A stretch of DNA of 64,000 bases from DAOWGG01 sp965369815 (GTDB lineage Bacteria; Patescibacteriota; Gracilibacteria; UM-FILTER-43-11): assembly GCA_965369815.1 (NCBI GenBank), contig CBDUQS010000001.1, forward strand, positions 1 to 64,000. The letters run 5' to 3'. The translations under genes were made by a program, and so were the position numbers. The notes under the pieces were generated by a model. The model searched no databases and was not told where the DNA came from. It saw nothing but the letters and a program-made list of their open reading frames with translations. Each line of letters starts with the position of its first letter. The stretch's first letter is position 1. Below are positions 51,300 through 60,763 of this stretch, one piece after another.

Positions 51300-51974
51300 A
51301 TTAAAAGAACTAACTTAAACAGCAAAGGGTTTACAATGATAGAGTTACTCGTGGTAATGACATTAATGGCGTTTGTTCTGGCAATGGCAGTACCCTTCGT
51401 AGAATCAATTCGTTCTGACATTGCAATGCGAAAGACTATCAGACAGGTAAAAACAGATTTAGTGACTAACATTGGTTATTCTTTGGCCGGAAAATCGATA
51501 GCAGCACTGGTACAAGGAGACTTAATGAACCCAAGCCTCATACCAAGCCATTACGCTCTTTATTTAAAAAAAGATGACGAATCCGGAAATCCAACACCGT
51601 ACAGATATGTAGAGTTGAGGTCTGAAATTGAAAGTGGCGGCTCCCAAAGGATTAAGGTGCTTTATCAGATAGAAAAAGAAATGCCTTCGCCAGCAGTTTA
51701 CATAAGTGATATTAGATTAAGAAAATCCCAGTCTGATTCAGGTAGTTCAGTTGATTCAGCATATATGTTTTTTACCCCCCCTTTTGGCAAGATATCTTTT
51801 GTCAGCGGATATGATTCTTTGATTGAAAATAATACAGCATCTTTTGATCCCATCGTAGTCCTTGGGGGAGCAAGAGATATTCAGAAGATTGAAATTGATT
51901 TTAAATATAAAGATGATGAAGATTCGATTACAACTCTTTCTTTTGGGGCGGATAAGATTATTAATATATATTAA
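51300..51974 (+). CDS. prepilin-like protein with a probable ATT start
   Basis: The first ATG of the frame is at 51336, but the codons just upstream read NSKGFT before MIELLVVMTLMAFVLAM. The class III signal KG|FTMIE therefore lies across that ATG and would be lost if translation began there. The frame is open back to 51288, and the only plausible start is ATT at 51300 (I/M-KRTNLNSKGFTMIELLVV..). With it the protein has 224 residues, a canonical prepilin with Glu at +5. The head is beta-rich. It overlaps nothing upstream, and the next gene starts three bases after its stop. Confidence 0.7.
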   Translation: MKRTNLNSKGFTMIELLVVMTLMAFVLAMAVPFVESIRSDIAMRKTIRQVKTDLVTNIGYSLAGKSIAALVQGDLMNPSLIPSHYALYLKKDDESGNPTPYRYVELRSEIESGGSQRIKVLYQIEKEMPSPAVYISDIRLRKSQSDSGSSVDSAYMFFTPPFGKISFVSGYDSLIENNTASFDPIVVLGGARDIQKIEIDFKYKDDEDSITTLSFGADKIINIY

Positions 51975-51976
51975 AT

Positions 51977-52948
51977 ATGTACGCAATTCTCATCTCCATA
52001 GCATTGGCAATCTACAGTTTGATTTTAATAGATTTCACCCTTCTTTTTCAGGAAATATCAGTGAATGCAGATGTAGTTACTTCAACGCAGGCACTTTACG
52101 CAGCAGAAGGAGCGCTGGAAAATACATTTAGCATTGTGGGAACATCAGACTTAGCCAATATAAATATTAAATTTATTAACGAAAAAGAGATCAGTGTAAA
52201 TAATCAGAGTGATGAATATTTGCTTTATAACGAAGGTGCAAATTCATTCTATATAAACAGACAGCTAAGCCTCGATGAATCAGATATGAGCGTTGCAGAC
52301 GGGTTTAATCCGGATAATAGGGTGGTCACAAGTGGAGCTTATCTTTCGGACGGTCAGACGATGGATCAGAAATCTTATTACGGACTAGAGCCTCAAAAAT
52401 CCAGATCCTTTGTGCTAAGAGAGGTGGATATGGAAGATTTATTTAGTGAAATAGGATTTGAATATAATCAGGGAACAGAAAATTCAGAGTTGCTTTTTGA
52501 AGTATTTATTTCCCCAAGAGAGGGGTCTGATATTGTTTTTTCAGATTTTGAAACACTGAAAAATTCTCCGGAAGCTTCACAGATGAAACGCGTTGTTATC
52601 AACACAAAAGATATCTATTCAACGGGCTTGGGTGAGGATTTAACTGTGCATTCAAATGTGATTAGTGGAAATTACAAAAATGAAATTACCATATCGGGAT
52701 TTAGGTCTTGGGATTTTAATTACATTTTACGTTTCCAAACTCTAAACAACGAGCCAATTCACTTTAAGTTGTATGCAAAAAATAACGGACAATATGTAAT
52801 GCTTCCCAATATGATGCAGACCATTGATATTATCGGTGCTACATCAACCGGTTTATATCAGAGGATTAAGCTGCAAAGACAAGCAGAAGAGGGCTTGATG
52901 CCAGGACTTAATTTTACACATTTTAGTGATGGGGATGTTCATAAATAG
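51977..52948 (+). CDS. PilX-like pilus protein
   Basis: 323 residues. An N-terminal hydrophobic helix (MYAILISIALAIYSLILIDFTLLF) is followed by the ALYAAEGALENTF segment, like the A-A-E-A-G-x-E signature of PilX-type minor pilins. A beta-rich outer part lies at about 60-320. It lacks the Gly-Phe prepilin cleavage site at the start, as other PilX-like proteins in Gram-positive-type loci often do. It starts three bases after the prepilin stop, so the two are coupled. Confidence 0.7.
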   Translation: MYAILISIALAIYSLILIDFTLLFQEISVNADVVTSTQALYAAEGALENTFSIVGTSDLANINIKFINEKEISVNNQSDEYLLYNEGANSFYINRQLSLDESDMSVADGFNPDNRVVTSGAYLSDGQTMDQKSYYGLEPQKSRSFVLREVDMEDLFSEIGFEYNQGTENSELLFEVFISPREGSDIVFSDFETLKNSPEASQMKRVVINTKDIYSTGLGEDLTVHSNVISGNYKNEITISGFRSWDFNYILRFQTLNNEPIHFKLYAKNNGQYVMLPNMMQTIDIIGATSTGLYQRIKLQRQAEEGLMPGLNFTHFSDGDVHK

Positions 52949-53011
52949 CGGCTAGTTACTAGTAGCTAGTTTAGCAAAAAATTACCCATTGCCCATCACT
53001 CACTATCCACT

Positions 53012-54928
53012 ATGAAACCTATAAGTAAAAAAACTATCGGATTCGTAATACTATTCGCACTCACTGCGATAGTGGTTGCAAAAGCAAGTGTTCCTTACAG
53101 TATTTCAGTAAAATCAAAAAATACAGAAGAATATCCACGGGTGATATTAGAAATGAGCATAAGTGGAGAGCAGAACAATTACTACGCCAGAGATTTTAAG
53201 GTTATTGAAAATGAAGAGAGGAACATTGGCCCCATGGTTTTATTGAGCCCCTCTATCCTTAAAGATTCAGTTGAATTAAGGGTATTATTAGATAATAGCG
53301 GGAATACAAAGAGATATGAAGAAATAATCAAATCCAATATAAAGGCTCTTGTTGAATATATAGATTCACAAGTTTCAAGCTTTAGGTTGATCATAAATAC
53401 TATTGGAGGGGGGGAGACGTCAATTTCAATAAATAGTGTAGATACACTATATCAGGTAGATGGAATAAGCTTTTCAGATACTCCGACTATTTCGAAATAC
53501 GATTTTTCTAAAATAGATAATTTAGTAGCAGGGTCCCCTGTGAGTTCAGAGAAAATAGCGCTAATAATAAACGGAGGAAGATTTCATGTCGATAATGAGC
53601 GAGCTAGCCTTAGAAGTGCTACCTCCGCTCTTGCAAGTAATGGTTATAAAACATTTGTGTACGGACATCCGACAAGTTCTCTGTATCCACTTAAGCCTGA
53701 CAACATTCATGCCGAAGATATAAGTTTATTCCGCGACGTTCAGGGTGGGTTTATGGGCACATTTAATGCGGATTTATCGATTATATACGATCTCATTAAA
53801 AAAACTTATTCTGGAAATTCCGTAATGCATTATTATACAAACAACCCCCCTGAGTCAGGCGGTATTTCTGAAATTTACATAGATGACTACAAAGTAGAGA
53901 CAATATCATTGCCTGCACCAGGATTGGAAAGGCCAACAATAACATCTGGATTATCTTCAGGTATTGATAGTCAGGGGCTATTATCTATTGATCTTCGCAT
54001 CAAACCAGAATCAAAAATGATTAACGGTGTCATGATGAAATTTCATAACGGAGAAGGGCCAGCTTTACAGGGGCTTATTAGGGATAGAGGTAATGAGGGG
54101 GCGGACAATCTGTATGCAGGGAAGATAAATATTCCAGAAAGCATTGTTAATTCTTTTTATGACGATGAATATACAGGTAAATATATCAGATATTTTATAA
54201 CTGCCCACACCCCGTATGCAAAAATCACTACAGAAGATTCTCCAGCTTCCATTCCAATACTTTTATATGACGAAGGGATCACTTTTTATTCTCAGAGTGT
54301 TAATAATGGAAATCAGATTATTTGGAATTGGGATAAGATAGGGGCAAAGAAATTTGAAGTTTGGAAAGGAAATACAAAAATTCGTTCTGCTGATTCTGAA
54401 AAGAAAATAATACTAGATACAGATGGGTGTAATAGATATCCGATAATCAAAGTAAGAGCATCTAATGTGTCGAATCCAGGCTCCTATGATTGGGGATATT
54501 TTTCAAAGCCTATGGAAATTTTTGTAGGTCAAGATAGCGTGATTACAGAGTGGGAAGCAATCGATATTATGATGAATTGTATAGATTTAGATAAAAGAGA
54601 GGTGTCATCCCTAAATTCTCTAATTAATAATGATCCTGAATATTCTTCGGATTCTAATTTAACGACAGAGAGAATGTTGCATTATTTAACAGGCATTGTG
54701 CAAGGTGATGTGCGTGATGAGATAGTAGGTCAAAAATACTCACTGCTTTATTATATTATGAATTTTATAAGCAATTCAGAATACGATCTTTATAAAGACG
54801 GAGAGGTGAAAAAATCAGTACTATATAAATTAATTACCAATATAAATCAAATAAACGACTTATCCGAAAGGTTTGACCTTGCGTTGCATGAGTTGTCGAT
54901 AAGATTGCTTGGAAGTTCTGCTATTTAA
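53012..54928 (+). CDS. secreted VWA-like protein (possible PilY1 equivalent)
   Basis: 638 residues with an N-terminal hydrophobic signal/anchor (about 9-25, IGFVILFALTAIVVAKASV). VELRVLLDNSGNTKRYEEII near 90 resembles the first strand and metal-site loop of a von Willebrand A domain, and KIALIINGGRFHVD near 185 could be a second conserved strand. The D-x-S-x-S motif is not intact (D-N-S-G-N). A fibronectin-like part follows (from about 300) and a helical C-terminus. Its place after the minor pilins is that of PilY1, the tip adhesin of many pili, so that role is suggested by position only. Confidence 0.5.
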   Translation: MKPISKKTIGFVILFALTAIVVAKASVPYSISVKSKNTEEYPRVILEMSISGEQNNYYARDFKVIENEERNIGPMVLLSPSILKDSVELRVLLDNSGNTKRYEEIIKSNIKALVEYIDSQVSSFRLIINTIGGGETSISINSVDTLYQVDGISFSDTPTISKYDFSKIDNLVAGSPVSSEKIALIINGGRFHVDNERASLRSATSALASNGYKTFVYGHPTSSLYPLKPDNIHAEDISLFRDVQGGFMGTFNADLSIIYDLIKKTYSGNSVMHYYTNNPPESGGISEIYIDDYKVETISLPAPGLERPTITSGLSSGIDSQGLLSIDLRIKPESKMINGVMMKFHNGEGPALQGLIRDRGNEGADNLYAGKINIPESIVNSFYDDEYTGKYIRYFITAHTPYAKITTEDSPASIPILLYDEGITFYSQSVNNGNQIIWNWDKIGAKKFEVWKGNTKIRSADSEKKIILDTDGCNRYPIIKVRASNVSNPGSYDWGYFSKPMEIFVGQDSVITEWEAIDIMMNCIDLDKREVSSLNSLINNDPEYSSDSNLTTERMLHYLTGIVQGDVRDEIVGQKYSLLYYIMNFISNSEYDLYKDGEVKKSVLYKLITNINQINDLSERFDLALHELSIRLLGSSAI

Positions 54929-54936
54929 TAAATACA

Positions 54937-57900
54937 GTGAATCGATTTTTAACCCAAATCCATAGGATCAGTAAACTTTTTCTAGCCATCCCAGCGTTTG
55001 CTCTTTTGGTATTCATTCTTTTTTCCTTTTCCACCTCTACCCAAGCCTCTTTTTACGATGTCCCCTCAGATTCCATCTTTGCCCCTCATATCAACGAACT
55101 ATTCACACACAATCTCATCACCGGATACACCGACCTTAATGGAAATCCTACAGGGAAATATGGCCCTAATAACACCATTAAACGATCAGAATTCGCAAAG
55201 ATCTCCGCCATCATAAAACTTGCTGAACTCTACGGTAATGAAGAAGGTTGGCAGGATATGAGTGAGGATATGCTCATCAAAACCCTCGAAAGCAAAATGA
55301 AATACTACCATCAGTGTAGTAACCCTATTTCAAGCTGTTCTACTACTTACGGAGCAGATCTAAGAGGTGTATGTAACGTATGCTCCATTACAGGAGGAGT
55401 TCCTTTCCCTGATGTTGGGGAGGATCAGATTGACTGTCAAAGTAAAGGGATCTGCAATTGGTATTTGAAATATGTTTACTATTTGGCCAGAAAAGGAACA
55501 GTAAAAGGTTACCAGAATTATAATCCTCCAAAATACATACCAACCAATGATATTCTCCGTATTCATGCTCTTAAGATGATCATCGTAGATAACGGCAACA
55601 TCTCACCCGAATCCGATGCGAGATACTCTAGGCTGAGTAGCCTAGCTGATTCAAAAAAATCCAACACACCCAAATGTATATATGGAGCAGAAAGCTACAT
55701 CAGAGATAGGAATGGAGGAGATACAGAAGATTCCAACAAGCTCCTTAAATACGCAGTACTCGCAGACCGCTTAGATCTTTTTGGCAATGACTGTCAGGTG
55801 ATCACCGATGCGGGGTACGACAAAAGCAACCCTAAAGAAGTAGCTCATTTCCTTCAGCAGGAAGTACTCAGAAAAGAAATACCCCGTTATCTTTCTATCA
55901 CCACTTCTTACACTCCCATAGAACCCGACCCAGTTACAGATACTACTATTAATACCAAAGAAGAAAATCTTTACACGGAAACTATCGCCGATGAACCTTA
56001 TGAAATCCCCATCTTCATCGATCCTACACCAGATGGCAATGAGAACACTGGCATTGTATTCACAGAAACATCCACCACAGAGACTATTCTAAAAGACAAC
56101 ACCAGAATCATCCTGAACAAAGAAACAGGGCAGTACACCGTACAGGACATCGCTACTGGCACCGTTCTTGAAACCGGAACCGCAGAAGAAGGAACCGTTG
56201 TTCAAGAAATTGCAGAAACCATTAATACCGTTGTATTGGAAGAGAAGGTGGAAGAACAGCGGGAGATGGAACAGGGTGATGTACAGGTGGAAAGAAAAAT
56301 GCCCCGTATTCCTGAGGCGCATAGGAAGCAAATTGAGGATAATCCACAAGAAGAGATAGAGGAGGTGGTTATCGCAGATACCTCAAAAGCATCCATAATA
56401 ACGACAAAATCAATTCAGATCTGTACAGGCTCTGGTTGCGAAACAATCCCCGCAGGGAAAGTCTTAGATGCCTTAGCGGTAACAAAAAGCAGGAGTGGAA
56501 ACTATTATCAGAACGTCAATTACGATGGGGTTCTATATCAGGTTAATTGCGATGATGTACAAAATGTAGGTTGTGTTGATGCTGGATGGAGGCAGGATAC
56601 GGCTACCGAAACAGTCGTCGTTGATACTGAGCCTGGTGATAATCCTTTATTCGATATAATTTCACCCTCATATTACGGAGAGGGGGTTGATAGTTTTGTA
56701 AATTGGGTCACCGAGCTAAACAATAGAATGACTCAAATTAAACAAGCTCTTGAGAGTCACTATGACAAAGGAAATACGGTAGAGAAAACCAAGAATTGGG
56801 GGCTTGTAGGTAAGGATAGGGATAATTGGGAGTATAATTATGTTGTGAGGTGGGCTGAGGCGAAAAAGGTGGAGGAAGCTTTGGAGGCCCTTAATGTGAA
56901 AAGATTATTTAAGACTAGTATCGCAAAAGTAAATATTCGAATGGAAACAAAAGCAAAATCTCATTTGCTAAAGACAATATCTGCTGAAAAAACTGGAATA
57001 ACAGTAATCGGAAAGGCAGTACGTGGTGAATATGTAGATGCTTATAAAACTGATAGGTGGTATATGGTGAAATGTGATGAGTGTAAAGACAGAAGTGGAA
57101 AAGTTGTTGCTGAAGGTTATGTTTTAACCACACTGTTGCACGCGGTTCAATTGGGAGATAAAGATACTAACTACGTTAAGATTGATGATAAATTTTCTCA
57201 TTCTGGTTTTAATAGAGGGAAAAGCAAGGTTACTGGCATTGTTCTTCATGCAACTTTAGGTAATGGTTCTGCGGCTAATGATAGAAATTCAATTAAGAAA
57301 AGTGGAAGGTTGAATGGTGTTGGAGCCCATTATTATGTTGATAGAGATGGCAATATTGCACAAGCTTTACCAGATTATAAAAAAATTCACCATGCTGGAT
57401 ATAATGGCCCTTGGCCAAATGTAAGAAAAAATGGAAGCAATTTTACTATCGGAATTGAAATCTCGAATTATGGACCAATAAAGATAGAGGCAAAGAATAA
57501 TGAGACAATTAAAAAGAATGCGTATAACAGAAATACAAATGTTGATACCCTTAATGTAAAGAGTGTCTATAGCAAAGTATGGAAAGTATGGAGCTATTTT
57601 CAGACTTCAAAAAGCAAGGGGATGAGTGGAAATGTTACCTGGGCAGGCTTCGGAACAAATGCGAATGAAAAGGTCGAAACTTGGCAAACGTATACAGAAA
57701 AGCAATTAAAAAGTGTAGTATTGCTATTGGATTATCTTGAAGAAAGATATGGTATACCCTCAAATAACTTCTTTGAATACAGCAATCCAAATACTTATGA
57801 TGGGTTAAGCGATGCAGAGATTAAGAAAAATAGTCATTATTATTACCCGAGAAATGCAGAGGAAAGAAAGAAATATAATGATTTATTGTATGATTGGAAC

Positions 57901-58002
57901 GGTATTTATCAGCATCATAATGTAACTGGCAAATTTGATGCTGGACCTGGTTTAAATATCGATGAATTGACCAGGGTGAGAAAAGAATTATTTTCCGAAT
58001 AG
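54937..58002 (+). CDS. S-layer-anchored N-acetylmuramoyl-L-alanine amidase
   Basis: 1021 residues, GTG start at 54937 (8 bases after the previous stop). A signal segment (FLAIPAFALLVFILFSFSTSTQA) is followed by SLH units from about 38 (FYDVPSDSIFAPHINELF.. GKYGPNNTIKRSEFAK) to about 230. An acidic, repeat-like linker (about 325-480) leads to an SH3-like segment (near 490), a second SH3b domain (about 650-735, VNIRMETKAKSH.. WYMVKCDEC) and a C-terminal Amidase_2 domain (about 757-1005). The zinc ligands fit His771 (IVLHATLG) and His993/His994 (HHNVTGKFDAGPG) with Asp1000. It would cleave the stem peptide from glycan strands. Confidence 0.82.
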   Translation: MNRFLTQIHRISKLFLAIPAFALLVFILFSFSTSTQASFYDVPSDSIFAPHINELFTHNLITGYTDLNGNPTGKYGPNNTIKRSEFAKISAIIKLAELYGNEEGWQDMSEDMLIKTLESKMKYYHQCSNPISSCSTTYGADLRGVCNVCSITGGVPFPDVGEDQIDCQSKGICNWYLKYVYYLARKGTVKGYQNYNPPKYIPTNDILRIHALKMIIVDNGNISPESDARYSRLSSLADSKKSNTPKCIYGAESYIRDRNGGDTEDSNKLLKYAVLADRLDLFGNDCQVITDAGYDKSNPKEVAHFLQQEVLRKEIPRYLSITTSYTPIEPDPVTDTTINTKEENLYTETIADEPYEIPIFIDPTPDGNENTGIVFTETSTTETILKDNTRIILNKETGQYTVQDIATGTVLETGTAEEGTVVQEIAETINTVVLEEKVEEQREMEQGDVQVERKMPRIPEAHRKQIEDNPQEEIEEVVIADTSKASIITTKSIQICTGSGCETIPAGKVLDALAVTKSRSGNYYQNVNYDGVLYQVNCDDVQNVGCVDAGWRQDTATETVVVDTEPGDNPLFDIISPSYYGEGVDSFVNWVTELNNRMTQIKQALESHYDKGNTVEKTKNWGLVGKDRDNWEYNYVVRWAEAKKVEEALEALNVKRLFKTSIAKVNIRMETKAKSHLLKTISAEKTGITVIGKAVRGEYVDAYKTDRWYMVKCDECKDRSGKVVAEGYVLTTLLHAVQLGDKDTNYVKIDDKFSHSGFNRGKSKVTGIVLHATLGNGSAANDRNSIKKSGRLNGVGAHYYVDRDGNIAQALPDYKKIHHAGYNGPWPNVRKNGSNFTIGIEISNYGPIKIEAKNNETIKKNAYNRNTNVDTLNVKSVYSKVWKVWSYFQTSKSKGMSGNVTWAGFGTNANEKVETWQTYTEKQLKSVVLLLDYLEERYGIPSNNFFEYSNPNTYDGLSDAEIKKNSHYYYPRNAEERKKYNDLLYDWNGIYQHHNVTGKFDAGPGLNIDELTRVRKELFSE

Positions 58003-58026
58003 TTTTATAAAATCTATATAATCAAT

Positions 58027-58893
58027 ATGCGAACATTGTTAATTATTACATTGTTTTTAATCTCTTCATTTAATGTATCTGCAGATATAGTAAATAGTGA
58101 AAATTCAAATTTTAAGATAAAAGAAACTGACAGTTATGGCTTAGCCTTAGAATATGCAGGGGAAGATATTTTAATTCAGGAGTATACAGGGCTAGATAGG
58201 ATTGAGGCAGTTTCCTATATGGATTATATTATTTATAACGGCGCCGCTGGCATTGGACTTTTTATTTATGATGTCGCCAGCAAACAGTCATATTTACTGA
58301 ATAGACCAGGCAGTTATAATTCAGCAATTTTTTATAATAAATTTGATATAGTTAACGATAAGCTATTTATCGACGTTGGGATAGAGGCTGCATCTATGCC
58401 AAAGATATGCATATACGACTTACAGAAAATGAGTAAAGTATTGGATGGTATAGATGATATAGCCAATTTGCTGCAGGAAGCTGAAGATTCGCAATACTCA
58501 AGCCTGAAGAAATTCACGGAAAATGAAGACATATCATATTGCACTATTGATGATGGCAAATATTATTATGAAGCAGAATTTACCAGTGACGAAAAGTTAA
58601 ATTATATTCTTTGTGAGGACAGTATCTGTGAAGAGGAGGATTTTGATGGGGGTAAGGTATATGAATCTGATTGGAATGGGGAGAATATCGAATTAATCGA
58701 GGTCTTCGATGAAAATAATGAGTATATTAAAAGTAATGAACAATTGGGCAATGATATTGTTAGGAAGAATGATGACAATAAGGCATCAAAAATATTTGAC
58801 CCCCTATATATTTCTATCTTGCCAGTGATGTTTATATTTGGAGTAGTTGGTTTTACCTTAAGCAAGAAGACAAGGCGTAAAAATAAGAAGTGA
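58027..58893 (+). CDS. secreted protein with C-terminal membrane anchor
   Basis: 288 residues. A signal peptide (LLIITLFLISSFNVSA) exports it, and a C-terminal membrane helix (about 259-281, YISILPVMFIFGVVGFTLSK) followed by a basic tail (KKTRRKNKK) anchors it. The outer part is rich in acidic residues and Tyr. It has two Cys pairs near 160 and 195 (SYCTIDDG, LCEDSICEEEDF). No family recognised. It is the last gene of the surface block, 24 bases after the amidase. Confidence 0.6.
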   Translation: MRTLLIITLFLISSFNVSADIVNSENSNFKIKETDSYGLALEYAGEDILIQEYTGLDRIEAVSYMDYIIYNGAAGIGLFIYDVASKQSYLLNRPGSYNSAIFYNKFDIVNDKLFIDVGIEAASMPKICIYDLQKMSKVLDGIDDIANLLQEAEDSQYSSLKKFTENEDISYCTIDDGKYYYEAEFTSDEKLNYILCEDSICEEEDFDGGKVYESDWNGENIELIEVFDENNEYIKSNEQLGNDIVRKNDDNKASKIFDPLYISILPVMFIFGVVGFTLSKKTRRKNKK

Positions 58894-58944
58894 GATTGCT
58901 AACAATATGGAAGATTTAGAGACCAAGAGGTGGGGGTATAAGAA

Positions 58945-59391
58945 CTAGGAAAGCAACTCCTTCACCACCTTATTCACCAAACCTCCATCGGCTTGGCCTT
59001 TTAGTTTATCCATCACAGCACCCATCACTTTCCCAAAGTCTTGTGGCCCTTGTGGATTCACTTGGTCAATCACTTCCTGAACAGCTTTTTTAACATCTTC
59101 CTCACTCATCTGTTCTGGCATATAGACTTCTAGAAGTTTGATTTCATCCAGTTCTTTTTGAGCTGCTTCAGTATTACCACCTTTCGTAAAACCTTCGACA
59201 GAATCTTTGCGTTGTTTAATTCCTTTTTTGATCAAGTCGGTCACTATTTCATCGGTAGCCACCTTATCCCCACCGCTCACTTCAAACTTCATAATATCTG
59301 CCTTGAGCATTCGTAAAACACTTAATTTAAGCGCCTCTTGAGCTTTCATAGCAGCTGTCATATCGGCAATGATTTGTTCTTTTAATGTCAT
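58945..59391 (-). CDS. yqeY: GatB/YqeY domain protein
   Basis: 148 residues, the usual YqeY length. It starts MTLKEQIIADMTAAMKAQEALKLSVLRMLKADIMKFE, then VVTDLIKKGIKQRKDSVEGFTKGGNTEAA with the family's R-x-x-S motif, and ends KLKGQADGGLVNKVVKELLS. The same fold is the tRNA-binding tail domain of GatB, so the protein is thought to act on tRNA, but its role is unproven. Its last 18 codons are duplicated at 37159-37215. It is cotranscribed with the glutamate dehydrogenase gene, 11 bases apart. Confidence 0.92.
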   Translation of the reverse strand: MTLKEQIIADMTAAMKAQEALKLSVLRMLKADIMKFEVSGGDKVATDEIVTDLIKKGIKQRKDSVEGFTKGGNTEAAQKELDEIKLLEVYMPEQMSEEDVKKAVQEVIDQVNPQGPQDFGKVMGAVMDKLKGQADGGLVNKVVKELLS

Positions 59392-59402
59392 GGCTATTTG
59401 AA

Positions 59403-60671
59403 TTATTTATTATTATAAACCTTACATCTCAAATGTGCTCCTGACCCTCTCAGTTTCAATGCTTTATCCAGTCGGTCAAAGGCAGAGATATAAGCGGCTT
59501 CGCGCATGGCGCATTTATGTTCTTGTTGGAAATCCAAAATGCGAACTAGAGAGTCAATCATCACACGTTTCAGCTTAACTTGTATTTCTTCCTCAGGCCA
59601 GTAATACGATTGCTGGTTTTGTAGCCATTCAAAATAAGAAACAGTTACACCACCCGCATTGGCCAGAATATCGGGAATCACCACAACGCCTTGCTTATTT
59701 AAATACTCATCCGCTTCAGCTAAAGTCGGCCCATTGGCCAGTTCAAGAATGATTTTAGCTTTAATGTTTTTCATATTTTCTTCTGTCACCTGATTCTCCA
59801 TCGCGGCGAGCACAAGAACATCACATGGTTTTTCCAGAATCTCCTTAGGGTTTACAACAGTCCCTTCATCACAATCGGTAACAGAACCATTGTTCTTTTT
59901 CGATTTCATAACACAGAAAGGGTCCATTCCCTTTTCGTTATAAAGTCCGCCTTTACTATCACTTACACCAACAATGGTAAAGCCCATGCCGTGAAGGATT
60001 TCAGCGGCGTAGCTACCTGCATTACCAAATCCTTGAACAATCACTTTAGTGCCTTCAGCTTTCATGTCGTTACGTTTCATATACTCTTCCAGTACATAAG
60101 CACCCCCTTGAGCGGTTGCAGTACCACGACCCAAAGATCCCCCAACTTCAATCGGTTTTCCGGTTACTACACCAGGACTATATTGGTTAACCAGCCTGCT
60201 GTATTCATCCATAAACCAAGCCATCATCTGAGGAGTGGTGTACATGTCTGGGGCGGGAATATCATGGTTAGGACCAATCACCTGATAAACCGCCTGAACA
60301 TATTTTCGAGTCAGACGCTCTAGTTCTCCGTCGCTCATCTCTTTAGCGTTACAGCAAACCCCCCCCTTTCCACCTCCGTAAGGAATTCCTACAACGGCAC
60401 ATTTAAAGGTCATCTCAGTCGCCAGCGCCTTTATTTCATCTACATCCACGCTAGGTAAATAACGAAAACCTCCTTTAAAGGGGCCTCGAAGCTCGGAATG
60501 CTGAACACGATAACCATCAAAAATTTCCAGTCGTCCGTCATCCATTCTTACTGAAAGAGACACCGCTAAGGTTTTCTTGGGATGAGACATTTTTTTTAAG
60601 GTTTCAGGGTCAAGTCCCATTAACTTGGCCGCCTTATTCATATTAGTGAGGGTGTTTTGGAAAAAACTCAT
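59403..60671 (-). CDS. gdhA: glutamate dehydrogenase (Glu/Leu/Phe/Val family)
   Basis: 422 residues, hexameric GDH type. Substrate side: VQHSELRGPFKGGFRYLPSVDVDEIKALATEMTFKCAVVGIPYGGGKGGV, with the conserved Lys residues of that stretch. Then PAPDMYTTPQMMAWFMDEYS, and the Rossmann motif VIVQGFGNAGSYAAEIL (from about 205). A later LANAGGVTVSYFEWLQNQ stretch is diagnostic of the family. It interconverts glutamate and 2-oxoglutarate plus ammonia. The coenzyme cannot be fixed from the sequence. First gene of a two-gene unit with yqeY. Confidence 0.95.
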   Translation of the reverse strand: MSFFQNTLTNMNKAAKLMGLDPETLKKMSHPKKTLAVSLSVRMDDGRLEIFDGYRVQHSELRGPFKGGFRYLPSVDVDEIKALATEMTFKCAVVGIPYGGGKGGVCCNAKEMSDGELERLTRKYVQAVYQVIGPNHDIPAPDMYTTPQMMAWFMDEYSRLVNQYSPGVVTGKPIEVGGSLGRGTATAQGGAYVLEEYMKRNDMKAEGTKVIVQGFGNAGSYAAEILHGMGFTIVGVSDSKGGLYNEKGMDPFCVMKSKKNNGSVTDCDEGTVVNPKEILEKPCDVLVLAAMENQVTEENMKNIKAKIILELANGPTLAEADEYLNKQGVVVIPDILANAGGVTVSYFEWLQNQQSYYWPEEEIQVKLKRVMIDSLVRILDFQQEHKCAMREAAYISAFDRLDKALKLRGSGAHLRCKVYNNK

Positions 60672-60763
60672 TTTATTGAAGGATTAAAAGGGTAAAGTGG
60701 CTTCAAAAAACCAAAGAATTATTACACGATTTCATTTGTTTTTAAAGGATGTTTGAGAAAATT

